Assembly (NCBI RefSeq): GCF_023101765.2 | Contig: NC_064238.1 | Span: forward strand, 1,052,001-1,116,000 | Length of the DNA: 64,000 nt | Direction of reading: 5' to 3' | From: Spodoptera frugiperda | Lineage: Eukaryota; Arthropoda; Insecta; Lepidoptera; Noctuidae | Shown: piece after piece, positions 37,306-48,143 of the stretch | How positions within the stretch are numbered: position 1 is the first letter of the stretch | Layout: each line of letters opens with the position of its first letter | Notes under the pieces: model-generated | What the model saw: only the letters and a program-made list of their open reading frames with translations | Told to the model about the DNA's origin: nothing | The model's database searches: none | Translations under genes and position numbers: made by a program

Positions 37306-38464
37306 GTGGCCGTTTCTTGGTTTATGATATTGTTTTCTTGTTATCTGAAACGTGTTGACAAGTTTCTCTCTTTTATTATCACGATTTTGTTTTCATTCAT
37401 TCTTTCAAACACCATATTTTCATTTTTATTTTTGGTCCTGTATGGGTTCAATTCCACTGCTTTAACTTTTTTATATTTTATTTTAAGCAATTCTTGTTAG
37501 GGACTTAGCAACATCAACGACAGATATGAATGATACAAGAAACATGAATGATATAAGTATATGACTCCTAAAAGATTCAATAACGAGTAAACTTGTATAT
37601 TAACTCTCAAAAGCAACATTATATATGACGATAAAAAGCTTCATAAGGAAAACTCGTGAATATTATATAGTATGTACAGAAACGCAAAAAGCTAATCAGC
37701 CATACAGTTGTACATATATGTATGTAAGCACGTGTAGGAGTGTAGCGTTCTATGTACTGTAGCATTTTATATATTTTTATATATGGAACAAGCCCTTCAC
37801 AACTTCCCAAACCGTTGCAGCTCCTGTAAGCCAGGATTTACTGTAGATAAAACTATGAAAATACCAGAACTCTAAAGTCCGAAGCGTCCCAGAGACATGA
37901 ATGACTGCCTATGATCCCACAAATAAATAAATCAGAAGATATTATTAGGGGAGATGAAAAAGAAATCGGTGAATTGAATGAAGCAAGCCTAAAGGCATAA
38001 AAGAGACTGCATAACTGGGAGAAGTCCAGTTGCACCACGCCAGCACCACGGATTTTTTACTTAAAACTAAGTGGGTCCTATGTGTGATACTTGTGTAATA
38101 ATAGATATGGCAAGGTTATATTTTATTTATCTTCTTTCATTTCATTATTATATTAATCCTTCTAGGATGGCAGAATCACTTAAAAACTAACCGATTTTTA
38201 TTAGCACTAATATCACTATATTATTCAACACTGAATTGGATTCCAATCCTGACTTTTAACCTAAATTACTTCTAATTTGGTTATTTTTCTTTGGTTATAA
38301 CTTAATGTACGCCTCCCCTCTATGTTCCTCTTACCTAAAACCATCCATCATTTATGCGGTTTTCGTTACCTCCCAAATGGGAGGTAAAGACCAACACCAT
38401 GTAAATTAATTGATCTTTATAGAGTTTTTTTTTATCACAATATAATTTTTTAAGTATATAATTA

Positions 38465-38605
38465 ATGGTAATTGAGCCTTCGGTGACCTCACTCACACAA
38501 TGAAACAACGCAAGCGTTGTTATACGTCGGTTTTCTGTGAGGCCGTGATATCACTCCGGTCGAACCGGCCCATTCGTGCCGAAGCATGGCACATAATATT
38601 AGTAT
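38465..38605 (+). repeat. Family E repeat, copy 4 (3' half)
   Basis: GTGACCTCACTCACACAATG, GCAAGCGTTGTTATACGTCG, TCTGTGAGGCCGTGATATCA and CCGGCCCATTCGTGCCGAAG. It starts mid-family, so it is truncated on the left. Confidence 0.7.
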
Positions 38606-41504
38606 CTCTTAAGCTTTTTTATCTCTTCAGCTTTTTTATATAATACGGACGAATATTATACTATTCAAATGTACACAAACACATATACATAATCTATGAC
38701 AGTTACCAAGAAATAATTTTGAAATTTTATCTCTACAGCATCAATGTTCAGCACATCGTTATCGTTAAAATTAACGATACTTTAACGGAACGGAAAATGA
38801 AATTGAATACACGATTGCTAATTAAAATGTCCGTTTGAAAATTTACATATTATACGAAATTAAAGTATATAGATTTGATACTATGGGTATTATAAATATT
38901 AAAACCGTTATTTTATTTAGGAAAATGAAAATAATAAAAGTAGGTATTCAGTTATTAATGTAATTAAATGGTTCAAAAATTATTTATTTTCATACAAAAA
39001 TAAAAACATATTATTCATACACGTTTGGCAGTAACATTCACAACCACTCGACCTGCGAGACCGTCAAACAAACTTCCAGCCCAATTTTACTCGCTGACAT
39101 CAAACCGAATCCAAATCCAACTAATCTTGCAAAGCCCCAATAATCCTAAAATAGGAACCACAAAAATTTACCGCAACACTAAAACGAAATAAATAAAATT
39201 ATATTTTTACAAAGAAAGACGGCTCTATAAAAACTCCTGGCGTCGGTCGTTGAAAAAGTGGTTTATTAACGTACAGGGGAGCGAATATAATAAATATAAA
39301 GTCAGGAATGACGTCCCGAGTTCCCCTGCCGTGTTCTTTGGCCCTTATTTCGTGATAACGTAAATACAACAGTTAGCAGAGAAAAAAAATGTGCTAAATA
39401 ATTTGGTTTACTCAATAACGTTTACGGAGAATTGTGAGAAAAATTGTCTGGCGCGCGTTGAATCTTTTTATAAATAAGCATGCAGGTTATATTTTTATTT
39501 ATTTATATTAGCCCGCTGGGTTGGGCTGCTAATGTGTACTTATGGCTTGTGGTGTTTACTTTTTATAGAACCCTGGCTTGCTTTTGTATTTACTTTATCA
39601 GCTGTACTGAGCTCAGCTACATATTTGTTCTTAATTTAGCTCTTAACATAACTTTTTTGCTATTACACGGCATCTGATTATTAAGTCACTCAAATTCAGT
39701 TTACTTTATTTTAATCTATGAAAAGAGCTCTCAGTAATGTATCACAAATCAAACACTTTGATTTGTGATTCAGAATATTTGTGATAATACAAGTATCATC
39801 AACATTCATCTCAACATAAATAGGATTAACCAGAAATCGAAACCCAATCGATGCTCGGTATCAAAATGACAAACACGATCAAGTAATTAGTAGCGATTGG
39901 CATCACACTGCGTACCAATGACCAACTGTAAGCGTATAGAATCCAAAACGAACTAGATTTAGTTAAATTTAAACTTTAGACTTAACTAGAAACGATGACT
40001 CCAGTAAATTAGCATGTCAAATTAACTACGATAAGATGTGCTTAAATGTCAGTGGAAACACGATACCAAGTTGTTAGTGTCGGTAACCATTTATTTATTG
40101 TCCTCTGTAACAAAATGGTTAAAGTAAAAAGATTTTTAAGACAAAAACCTCGCTCAAATATATTTTAAGGCAGACTCAGACGACTTTAAACTCTTTTTAA
40201 ATGATACTTAAGTTCTAAGTGAGGCTTTGAACCACTTTCCAGTTCCTAAAGAAATTTAGTTCAAGAGTATTTTAGGTTTAGGCTTGTCTCATTCACATTT
40301 GTCGCTCCATTGTTATTCACATCAAAAATCCGCAATATATTCCAAAAAGGAGATATCCGTGACGCAAAACTCCTGATCCAGATACTTTCAGAAATCCCTA
40401 TGGAGAATAAAATGCAAAAATCAAAGGCAAAGACGCGGTCAAAACTATAGATAAGCGAAACCTTTTGAAACCTTGAAAATGTGTCCGTAAAGATTGTACT
40501 GAGGGGTTCCAAGCATGTCTTCGCGATATCGGAATGCCTATCTCCTATGAACATAGTAACCCTTTCCCTTCATAACTTATGCGGGTAGATAAACATCAAA
40601 GAATTTGGCTTCCTACCCAAATCGGCATGGATATGCTTTACGGTATACATGTATGTATTGCTTACAAAATTCCGCTGTATGGAAACTATATCAGGGACTA
40701 CCATCTTTATTATATCGTTTATATTTCGACAGGTTCTTAAAGGTATCGAGAAAATATTGGTATTATGATATGCAATCTCTGATACTACGGTCCAGATGAA
40801 AAGCTATTCTATTAGCGTTGGCCAAGGTTGAAAGTCTTTTATCTTTATTATCCGTTTTTTTGTCACGGACTTCTGATTATGATACAATGATTTGATACAA
40901 ACTGTTAACTTTATACTGTTTCCTGTTGCCGTGTAATTGAGAAGATAGGTGGCTTCTCATCATCGAATGTTACCTTTGATATTTGACCTGGGAAGGAAGC
41001 CACAGACCGCTACAAATGTTAAATGACGAGCTCTCAATTTATACTATATATTTCTATGTATATCAGTCAGTTACCAGGTTTTTTTATGACCTGCCGTCTA
41101 ATAATGAAACCAATTTTAAACCATTACTCTATTAATAAAGCTACGAGTAGATGAACCCCAGAATTATGTCTTCATTCATCAAACGTAGTATCAGTCAGGA
41201 CTAAATTCAAATAAATTGCTTTATCAATCTTTTTAATAATAGGTACGCTATACTTTCTTACTTAAATGGGTCTTAAAGACCTTGACCTGGCTTGGCAATC
41301 ACGCTATGACTAGCAGATATACCTACTAAGAATTAATTAACCCTTTGTTACCACGTCATTGTAAAATTCTGTCGATGTCATGATGTAGTTAATAAAGGGA
41401 AATTCGGAACGTGGTTTATGGGGTCATTGGAAATGTAGTACGGACGTGTTAGAACAAGCGGTGCTTTGTTGTGCTTTGTTCGGTGTTATTCTTCTAGTCT
41501 GTTA

Positions 41505-41665
41505 TGTTTTTTTATGGTATAAGCCGGTAAATGGGCTGACGGATCACCTGATGGTAAGTAATCGCTGCCGTCCATGTACGACGGAAACACCAGTGGCGTT
41601 ACAAGTGCGTTGCCGGCCTTATAGGGGTTAGGAATTTAAAAGTTGTTGGAGAATCGGAAAAGAAC
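41505..41665 (+). repeat. Family E repeat, copy 5 (5' half)
   Basis: T-run, GGGCTGACGGATCACCTGAT, GGTAAGTAATCGCTGCCGTC, GGCGTTACAAGTGCGTTGCC, then GGTTAGGAATTTAAAAGTTG and TTGGAGAATCGG. It ends before the portion shared with copy 4. Confidence 0.75.
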
Positions 41666-41679
41666 CAAAGTTATTCCAA

Positions 41680-41835
41680 GGCGCGATAGGCGCGCAACTT
41701 GTGTAACCAGTAGCAGCGCGTATGTCGCAGAATGCTGCTCATGAATATTAATATGAGCCTCTAGTATCGCTTGAAACTAATCGAGTTCCTCATCAAATTG
41801 TTGCGTAATTAAGCCGAAAAACATAAAAATTAAAA
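41680..41835 (+). repeat. Family J repeat, copy 2 (longest)
   Basis: CCAGTAGCAGCGCGTATGTC, GCAGAATGCTGCTCATGAAT, ATGAGCCTCTAGTATCGCTT, GAAACTAATCGAG and TAAGCCGAAAAACATAAA. It follows directly on family E copy 5. Confidence 0.65.
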
Positions 41836-42364
41836 AGCAGTCAGTTTATACAAAATAAAATAAGAAAAACCCACAAAACAACAAAAAAAAAACGACTCAA
41901 CATAAAATTATCTAACCCCATCCCACCTTTGAGTGTTATCAGTACCTATAATATTTATATTCCAACAAATAAAAGATCACACGACGCAGAGGGGCGAACA
42001 AGGGGCGCATAAACTTTTATTAATAAAAGAATAAGTAACTGTAAGCGGAGAAATGCCTAAAACATCCGCACCTTGCCGTGGCTATAATAAAAAAGTAAGA
42101 GAAATTGATGATCCAAGCGTGGCGGGCTGGTTGAACTTTGTGCCCAATATCTGTGGGAAATATTGCAAGTAAACGGAGATTACCATTATACTGTGCGGTT
42201 TTATTATTCGTAGTTGTATAGTTAGTTTAGTTTTGTATGTGAAAGTGCCTCGGTGGTGGTTTGGATGTGTAGCTTAGAAAAGATTTTGGGTTATCTCTAC
42301 TAAAGATTAGCATATTTGACTTGGAATATTTGATAGTAGCAATGAGTTAGTCGAAAGTGTGAAA

Positions 42365-42595
42365 GAGCCATACTTCGGCACAAATGGGCCGGCTTGACTG
42401 AAGTGATACCACGGCCTCACAGAAAACTAACGTGAAACAATGCTTGCGTTTTCGCCGTGTGATTGAAGTTACCGGGGGCCCAAGTACCCCCTACCCCATT
42501 TCCCTAATCTCCAACGATCCTCAAATTCTATGCACTTGTAACGCCTCTGGTGTTTCGGGTGTCTATGGGCGCCGAATACGCCACCAAATAGTCAT
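42365..42595 (-). repeat. Family E repeat, copy 6, bridging both halves
   Basis: In inverse order it contains the copy-4 type half (CTTCGGCACAAATGGGCCGG, ACGGCCTCACAGAAAAC) joined to the copy-5 type half (ACTTGTAACGCCTCTGGTGT, TTCGGGTGTCTATGGGC). It shows that the two halves belong to one element of at least 300 bp. Confidence 0.75.
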
Positions 42596-43138
42596 AAAAA
42601 CCCTCCAAGTATTCCACTGTTATTACTTAGGAAGAAAACATATAGTACTACATTTGTTACAGTTAATGAAATATGGAAGTAATAACAAAAGGCTATAATA
42701 AGTTTAGATTAATACTTGTAAAGAAACAGATCTTGAACAAGAATGTAAATATAAGATCTAAAGATAGCTATAAGTTACACTAGACTAGACAGTAGACACT
42801 GGAAGTCCTCTCAAAAAGCGCTGCTTTCGTCTGAAGCCGTTTTTGAGATTCAAAGTGCACTCCTTCCACGTAACTTTTTCTTTTAGCTCACTGGCGAGTT
42901 TCAAAACAATCACTACGTTGAATATAAATCCTTGATTTTTGACGCTGCGGAAAATACTCGATGCATTTTCCTACGGCTTGGTATTATAGCGAATTGTGCC
43001 TATTTTTATTTTATTTTTCATCCGTCTCGACCGTGTCGATACTTCGGATTTCATACTTCGCAAATATTGTACGAGTATTTTAATATTTTACTTCATTAAT
43101 TTACGTTTGTAATTCTCTTTTTTTCAATTATGTTCTAA

Positions 43139-43180
43139 ATGATAAATGATAAATGATATAAATGATAAATGATATTTATT
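43139..43180 (-). repeat. Tandem-repeat tail of the LINE (AAATGAT-type heptamer)
   Basis: Repeated ATAAATGATAAATGAT units with one interruption sit exactly at the 3' end of the element. CR1- and L2-like LINEs end in short tandem repeats instead of poly(A), which fits this placement. Confidence 0.8.
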
Positions 43181-43242
43181 TCTGTAAATAGGTCATAAAA
43201 TAACACTTTTACACGTCAATATTTCAAATAGCTAGATGAGGC

Positions 43243-43280
43243 CGGCATTTCCTATCTGACTACTCTGAGAAGAAATGCCG
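43243..43280 (-). other. Stem-loop in LINE 3' UTR
   Basis: A 9-bp perfect inverted repeat (CGGCATTTC at 43243-43251, GAAATGCCG at 43272-43280) encloses a 20-nt loop that includes TACTCTGAG. It lies about 60 bp inside the 3' end. LINEs of this superfamily often use a 3' structure recognised by their RT, so this is a plausible RT-recognition element; that role is inferred. Confidence 0.6.
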
Positions 43281-43729
43281 AAACAAACTCAGAGGTCACA
43301 GTCTCTTTTAAAGTCCAGACAATGAAATAGAGGATAATGTGAGAGAACCGTGCAAGTTGGTTCTGTAGTGGTCTTTAGAGGAAAGAACCACAACAGTATG
43401 AGCGGACCTGTTCAGATGGCCGTACGCATGTGTCAGTTTACAATCAGCTCAGCTAACGGCTGTTGCTGAATGATCCGACGAACAATACCAACCAAAAGAA
43501 CATTTGGGTAGGTCTCGTAAATGCTCACACTGTCAGAATATAATTAACTAAAAGTGAAATAACTAAGCAAACTCTCACACGGTCCTCAGACTAACAATTT
43601 TAAAAATAATATGATAAAAATAAAAATAAAAAATATCGAATGATATTAATGTATATCATGTCAAATTGTATAAAAATGTAACTTGTGTTACAAACATGTC
43701 AACATGACCTGTGTGGACATTATAACGGC

Positions 43730-44863
43730 TCACTCCCAAGCCTGACTATCATCTAAGTAGTCTTTAATTTTATAAAAAGCTTTACTATACAGTTTTTCTT
43801 TAATAACATTTTTAAATTTATTCAGGCTCAAACTTTGAATATCGCTGGGAATTTTATTGTAAAAGCGTATACATTGACATCTGAACGAACCACTTATTTT
43901 CTTAAGTCTAGTAGTGGGAACTATATATTTGTTTTTACTTCTAGTGTTTATATTATGTATATCACAATACTTTTTGAATAAATTAATGTTTTTGTGAGCA
44001 TACACTACATTTTCATAAATGTATTGAGAGGGAACAGTCAATATATTAATTTCTTTAAATAGTTCCCTAAGAGAGTGCCTCGGACTAAGATTATAAATTG
44101 ATCGAATGGCTCTTTTCTGCAGCACAAAGACAGACTGAATGTCAGCAGCATTTCCCCACAGGAGAATACCATATGACATGATACTATGAAAATAACTAAA
44201 GTATACTAATCGCGCTGTATTTACATCGGTCAAATTTCTAATTTTTTTAACGGCATATGCTGCAGAGCTGAGCCTTTTCGATAACTTATCTACGTGTGGA
44301 GCCCACTGTAGCTTAGCGTCCAGGGTTATACCTAAAAAGACAGTTGAATCTACAGGGTCCAACTCCTCGCCCTTGATTAGCACGCTGGTTTTCACATGTC
44401 TAACATTTGGTGTTGTGAATCTAATGCATTTAGTTTTTGATTCATTAAGTAACAAATTATTGGCACCAAACCAGCGAACTATTTTTGAGAGAGCACTATT
44501 TACATGATCACTGACTAATTGTCCACGTTTGAGTTTAAACAATAAAGATGTATCATCAGCAAACAGTACTATCCCATGGTTATCCTTCACAAGATAAGGT
44601 AAATCATTAATATAAATAAGAAAGAGAAACGGGCCGAGAATTGACCCCTGCGGAACACCCATCCTAACAATAGACCCGGAGGAAACTTTTCCGTTAATGT
44701 CGACTCTCTGAATCCTATTACTCAAGTATGAGTTAAGAAGATCCAGAGAGCTGCCCCGTATTCCATAATGGGATAGCTTCCTGATCAGTGTTTCATGAGG
44801 GACACAATCGAACGCCTTGGATAAGTCACAAAAATACCCAATGCGTCGGCCGAGACCTCCCAT
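43730..44863 (-). CDS. Retrotransposon ORF2, 3' part: reverse transcriptase core and C-terminus
   Basis: This is the downstream half of ORF2, shifted by one base. Its nominal ATG at 44863 is an accident: real homology begins at residue 11 with motif A, FCDLSKAFD, where Asp13 is a metal ligand. GVPQGSILGP (69-78) is the template-gripping block. FADD (101-104) carries the two catalytic aspartates. LGITLDAKLQW (177-187) is the thumb-side motif typical of CR1/Jockey RTs. The C-terminal 190 residues match the usual tail of these enzymes, with aromatic-rich SYFHSIMSYGILLWG and IRFYNKIP-type segments, and no RNase H. All core catalytic residues are present, so apart from the single-base break the enzyme looks intact. 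The break could be a real deletion or an assembly error in a homopolymer. Confidence 0.88.
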   Translation of the reverse strand: MGGLGRRIGYFCDLSKAFDCVPHETLIRKLSHYGIRGSSLDLLNSYLSNRIQRVDINGKVSSGSIVRMGVPQGSILGPFLFLIYINDLPYLVKDNHGIVLFADDTSLLFKLKRGQLVSDHVNSALSKIVRWFGANNLLLNESKTKCIRFTTPNVRHVKTSVLIKGEELDPVDSTVFLGITLDAKLQWAPHVDKLSKRLSSAAYAVKKIRNLTDVNTARLVYFSYFHSIMSYGILLWGNAADIQSVFVLQKRAIRSIYNLSPRHSLRELFKEINILTVPSQYIYENVVYAHKNINLFKKYCDIHNINTRSKNKYIVPTTRLKKISGSFRCQCIRFYNKIPSDIQSLSLNKFKNVIKEKLYSKAFYKIKDYLDDSQAWE

Positions 44864-46587
44864 GCATCATAAATGTGATTAAGAAGTTCAACACCGGCAT
44901 CAGTTGTTGAACGACCCCTTGTAAAACCAAACTGATTTCCATGTAATAATTTATTTCTATTAAAGAATCTTTGCAACTGATGTAGAATAATTTTTTCAAA
45001 AATTTTACTGAATGTAGGTAGTACTGAAATAGGTCTAAAGTTAGTGGGGTCAGAAGTACTACCCGATTTAAATAACGGAGTTATTTTACTATTCTTCATG
45101 AGATCAGGAAACACACCACGATCGACACAGTTATTAAAGATTAGAGTTAATACGGGTGCTACAATATCTATTACAGAGCCGGTAATGTACACAGAATTAC
45201 CCCACAGATCTGCAGTCTTTTTCTTGTTCAAGGTATGGAACGTTTTGACTATATCTGTATAATCTATGTGTTCGAAAGAGAAGCCTAAATTGCAAGCTGC
45301 AACATTTTCTTTTAGTAAAGATTCTGCAACTGTGGGAGATGAATTCAAAGACTTAGTAGTGGACACAGGAACGTCCGAAAAGAAGTTTTCAAATGCAGCT
45401 GCAACTTCTGCATCCGATTTAATTACATTATTATCAATTATAAGACTAAATTCACTACTCTTCTCTTTAGACCTCCCTGTTTCACTGTTAATAATACTCC
45501 AGGTCGCTTTAATTACATTGTCACTGTTTTTTATTTTAGAGCTCAAGTATAACGATTTTGCAATTGAGCAAACTTTTTTAAATAATTTAGAATATTTCTT
45601 TACATATTCACTAAATTCAGTTGTATTAATATATGTCCTCTCGTTATAAAGCTCATATAGGCGTTTCCTACTCTTATAGATACCAGTAGTTGCCCATTGA
45701 TTGAAAGACGCATTGCCATGAGCTGGTATGGTTTTAGGTGTGAAGGTGGACTTAAACTCGGTATGGTAAATGTTAAAAAATTCATCACACAAGTTATTAG
45801 AATTTTTATTCCTTAATAATAAAGGTATTTTGTCAGTGAGTTTAGATTTGAAAGTTTCAATGCGTCTTTCAGTCTTTGGGTTAACAATAATATGTGGTTT
45901 CGACACTTTATTTACTTTATTTGTTATTGAAATTAATTGTCCACAATGATCTGAATCAAGCAATGATATAATTTGTTTATTAGTTGGTACAATATCAGTA
46001 TAAATATTATCTAGGCAAGTGGCACTAGTAGGAGTTATCCTAGTGGGCTCCAGAAACAGGTTCGTGAGGTTAAATGAGGCAAATAAACTTACAATTTTTG
46101 TACTTAAACTAGAATTTTCTAACAAATTTACATTAAAATCGCCACAAGTAATAATGAATTTATTTGAACTACTGAGTTTATTTAACACTTCATCTAATAC
46201 TGTTTCAAAACAGTCATACAAACCAGTAGGTGGTCTATACACACTTAAAACAATAAACCGCTCTAATTCCACACAGGCTATTTCAACAGTACGTTCAACA
46301 GAGTAACTAACTATATCCTTGCGTTCTTTAAATTTAAGTTTGTTATTTAGTAAAATTAGTGAACCACCATGTATAGCGTTCTCCCTGCTGAACGAGCTAC
46401 CAATCCGATGATTACCAAAATTGAACATTAGCTGATGTGATTTCAGCCAATGCTCAGTAATACACAAAATGTCAACATTATTACAGTTTAAAAATAATTC
46501 TATTTCTAATTCTTTACTCATAAATCCTTGAATATTTTGGTGTACCAGATTGATATTACTGTTAAATATGCAAGAGGATGTCTCCAT
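44785..46587 (-). CDS. Retrotransposon ORF2, 5' part: AP-type endonuclease and start of reverse transcriptase
   Basis: This frame has 600 codons, of which about 586 are genuine before a frameshift. The endonuclease spans about residues 10-220. Its catalytic landmarks are visible: Asn18 in HQNIQG, Glu45 in ITEHWL, Tyr117 in SVYRPP, Asp150 and Asn152 in GDFNVN, and the terminal SDH at 212-214. It would nick chromosomal DNA to prime reverse transcription in the nucleus. A linker of about 250 residues follows, then RT blocks: FRPIS at 517-521, IFEKIILHQL at 529-538 and GFTRGRSTTDA at 554-564. The last 14 residues are out-of-frame and meaningless. The break is in the five-A run at 44830-44834 (plus strand), just before RT motif A. 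The other half continues in the frame ending at 43730. Confidence 0.9.
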   Translation of the reverse strand: METSSCIFNSNINLVHQNIQGFMSKELEIELFLNCNNVDILCITEHWLKSHQLMFNFGNHRIGSSFSRENAIHGGSLILLNNKLKFKERKDIVSYSVERTVEIACVELERFIVLSVYRPPTGLYDCFETVLDEVLNKLSSSNKFIITCGDFNVNLLENSSLSTKIVSLFASFNLTNLFLEPTRITPTSATCLDNIYTDIVPTNKQIISLLDSDHCGQLISITNKVNKVSKPHIIVNPKTERRIETFKSKLTDKIPLLLRNKNSNNLCDEFFNIYHTEFKSTFTPKTIPAHGNASFNQWATTGIYKSRKRLYELYNERTYINTTEFSEYVKKYSKLFKKVCSIAKSLYLSSKIKNSDNVIKATWSIINSETGRSKEKSSEFSLIIDNNVIKSDAEVAAAFENFFSDVPVSTTKSLNSSPTVAESLLKENVAACNLGFSFEHIDYTDIVKTFHTLNKKKTADLWGNSVYITGSVIDIVAPVLTLIFNNCVDRGVFPDLMKNSKITPLFKSGSTSDPTNFRPISVLPTFSKIFEKIILHQLQRFFNRNKLLHGNQFGFTRGRSTTDAGVELLNHIYDAWEVSADALGIFVTYPRRSIVSLMKH

Positions 46588-46598
46588 TGTCTTGCGTT

Positions 46599-48143
46599 TT
46601 AATTTAAATTATTACAGATATCAACATTTAATGTTACATTATTAAAGTCAATACTAGAAGGTTGCTCAATAGGAGCAACCTGTTTAGCCAAGTTCTTGGC
46701 TGTTATTTTAATAAAATATGATAGCGACACTGCTATTCGTCTTAAATAATAACGAGAAAGATAGTACCTATCTTTCGTCATATATACATTTTTACCAACG
46801 TAATTGTTGGTATCAATAATATTAATATTAATATTTGAATTATTGCATAACTGATACATTGCAATATTAAGTTTATATCTAAGGTTGTTTTCTTCCTGTG
46901 GCAAGCTATTACTGTAAGGCAATGTAAACAAAATGATCTGCTTTAATTTAAGTTCTGTAATTGAACTATGAAATTTGGATAAACTATTTTTATTTAAACT
47001 ACCTCTATTACCACAAATAATAATGAGGGTAGAATCTTTGTCAAAATTGTAATTAATAATTTTCTCAGAAATTTTAGTAAAAGTACAGCCGGGCATACAG
47101 TGATTTATTATTGTTTGTCCTGGGTAACTATTTGTCAATAAAGAACCTAAGTTCTTTCCAATCTCATCACTGAAGATTACAACACTGTTATTACAACTAT
47201 TATTACTGTTACATTGGGTAGGAAACACTAAACTGGCACCATGAGGCAAGGTGGTATCACACGTTGGCACAGTACAAGCAGGCAGCACATTACTAGAATC
47301 ACATTTTTCACATGGGTTTTCCTGTGACTGTGACCGCACTAACTCATCCATAGCCAACATGTATTCCCTCATTTGTTTTTCTGATGCACTGTATTTGTTG
47401 GTCATTGTGTGCAACTTGGCTGTTAAGTGGTCTATTTCTAGTTGTAAGTTCTGTGTGTCAGTTTCATATTTCCTATTCCTTTGATTTAATTTGTTAGAAT
47501 AAATATTTAGTTGATTTAAAAGCCGGAACCGTTCCTTGTTTAATTTTACATTTTTTATGAAAAACTTTTGTCTTTTCACCAATCTGTTAGTCTTTGTTAT
47601 GAATTTATTTATTTTAATATACTTCTTTAGTTTTTTGTTACTGTAACAAAGAGTTCTTGAGGAATGACATGAATCACTTTCACAAGTTAAGTCTATAGTC
47701 AATGGATTCATGTCTATATGTTGTGATTGAGAAGCACGGGCTGACACCAATTCGCTGAATAGACTGTTATTCAGACTGGCCGTGATGTTGTGGTTAATCA
47801 TTTCAAGGTGGCTAATTTGATTATTGGCCTCATGTAGCTGATGTTCTAGAAGAGCTTTGTCATTTAAAGTTTGTTCGTACTCAATGCTACACTGACTGAA
47901 TCCGTCCACAACAAATTGGAGCCTATCCCGAGCCTCAATGGCTTCAGTGTGTTGAGTATGTAACTGAGCCATTTCACATTTCAGTTTCTTATTACAATTT
48001 AAAACGTCTAAGAATTCCTTCTCATTGTCATCTCTTTCCTTCAACAGTTGATCACACAACTCCTTTGAAGCCTTTAGTTCGCTCAAAGCCAGGTTGAGTT
48101 TTGACTCCTCTTGGCGAGCATGGGCTTTGCGAGTTAGAATCAT
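46599..48143 (-). CDS. Retrotransposon ORF1 protein: coiled coil plus SGNH/esterase-like domain
   Basis: This 514-residue protein is the first frame of the LINE. Such ORF1 proteins bind the element's RNA and assemble the ribonucleoprotein that ORF2 uses. Residues about 10-120 are heptad-rich and charged (coiled coil). Residues 168-205 are very lysine-rich with hydrophobic spacing (likely RNA binding), followed by a second coiled coil at about 205-262. Two Cys pairs sit at 278-295 (CEKC, then CTVPTC), but there is no CCHC knuckle. Residues about 320-480 look like the esterase-type domain of CR1 ORF1s: a strand ending in IFSDEIG, with Ser325 as possible nucleophile, and a second block IIICGNRGS at 374-382. 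The domain call is inferred from pattern. The start is the first ATG after the in-frame stop at 48222-48224. The stop lies 11 nt before ORF2, so ORF2 may be read by reinitiation. Confidence 0.85.
   Translation of the reverse strand: MILTRKAHARQEESKLNLALSELKASKELCDQLLKERDDNEKEFLDVLNCNKKLKCEMAQLHTQHTEAIEARDRLQFVVDGFSQCSIEYEQTLNDKALLEHQLHEANNQISHLEMINHNITASLNNSLFSELVSARASQSQHIDMNPLTIDLTCESDSCHSSRTLCYSNKKLKKYIKINKFITKTNRLVKRQKFFIKNVKLNKERFRLLNQLNIYSNKLNQRNRKYETDTQNLQLEIDHLTAKLHTMTNKYSASEKQMREYMLAMDELVRSQSQENPCEKCDSSNVLPACTVPTCDTTLPHGASLVFPTQCNSNNSCNNSVVIFSDEIGKNLGSLLTNSYPGQTIINHCMPGCTFTKISEKIINYNFDKDSTLIIICGNRGSLNKNSLSKFHSSITELKLKQIILFTLPYSNSLPQEENNLRYKLNIAMYQLCNNSNININIIDTNNYVGKNVYMTKDRYYLSRYYLRRIAVSLSYFIKITAKNLAKQVAPIEQPSSIDFNNVTLNVDICNNLN

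Larger units (their letters stand above)
37306..43138. other. Non-coding DNA between listed repeats up to the LINE 3' end
   Basis: Short frames at 37306-37500 and 40261-40554 have no recognisable features. 42780-43090 is unique and slightly GC-richer. Family E and J copies are listed separately. Confidence 0.45.

Noticed and set aside
40261..40554. 97-codon minus frame and a plus-strand IFQKGDIRDAKLLIQIL-like stretch
   Set aside because: Neither is recognisable, and the opposite frame is interrupted soon after; likely chance.
41338..41400. TTAACCCTTTGTTAC and GTTAATAAAGGG as possible piggyBac-type ends
   Set aside because: The arms are short and imperfect, no TTAA-flanked structure is clear, and the separation is only about 60 bp.
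43139..43180. AAATGAT array as an independent microsatellite
   Set aside because: It sits exactly at the LINE 3' end, as expected for the element's tail.
44785..46306. Plus-strand frames of 72-127 codons inside the LINE (45044, 45266, 46019)
   Set aside because: They are antisense shadows of ORF2; the minus-strand frame explains the sequence.
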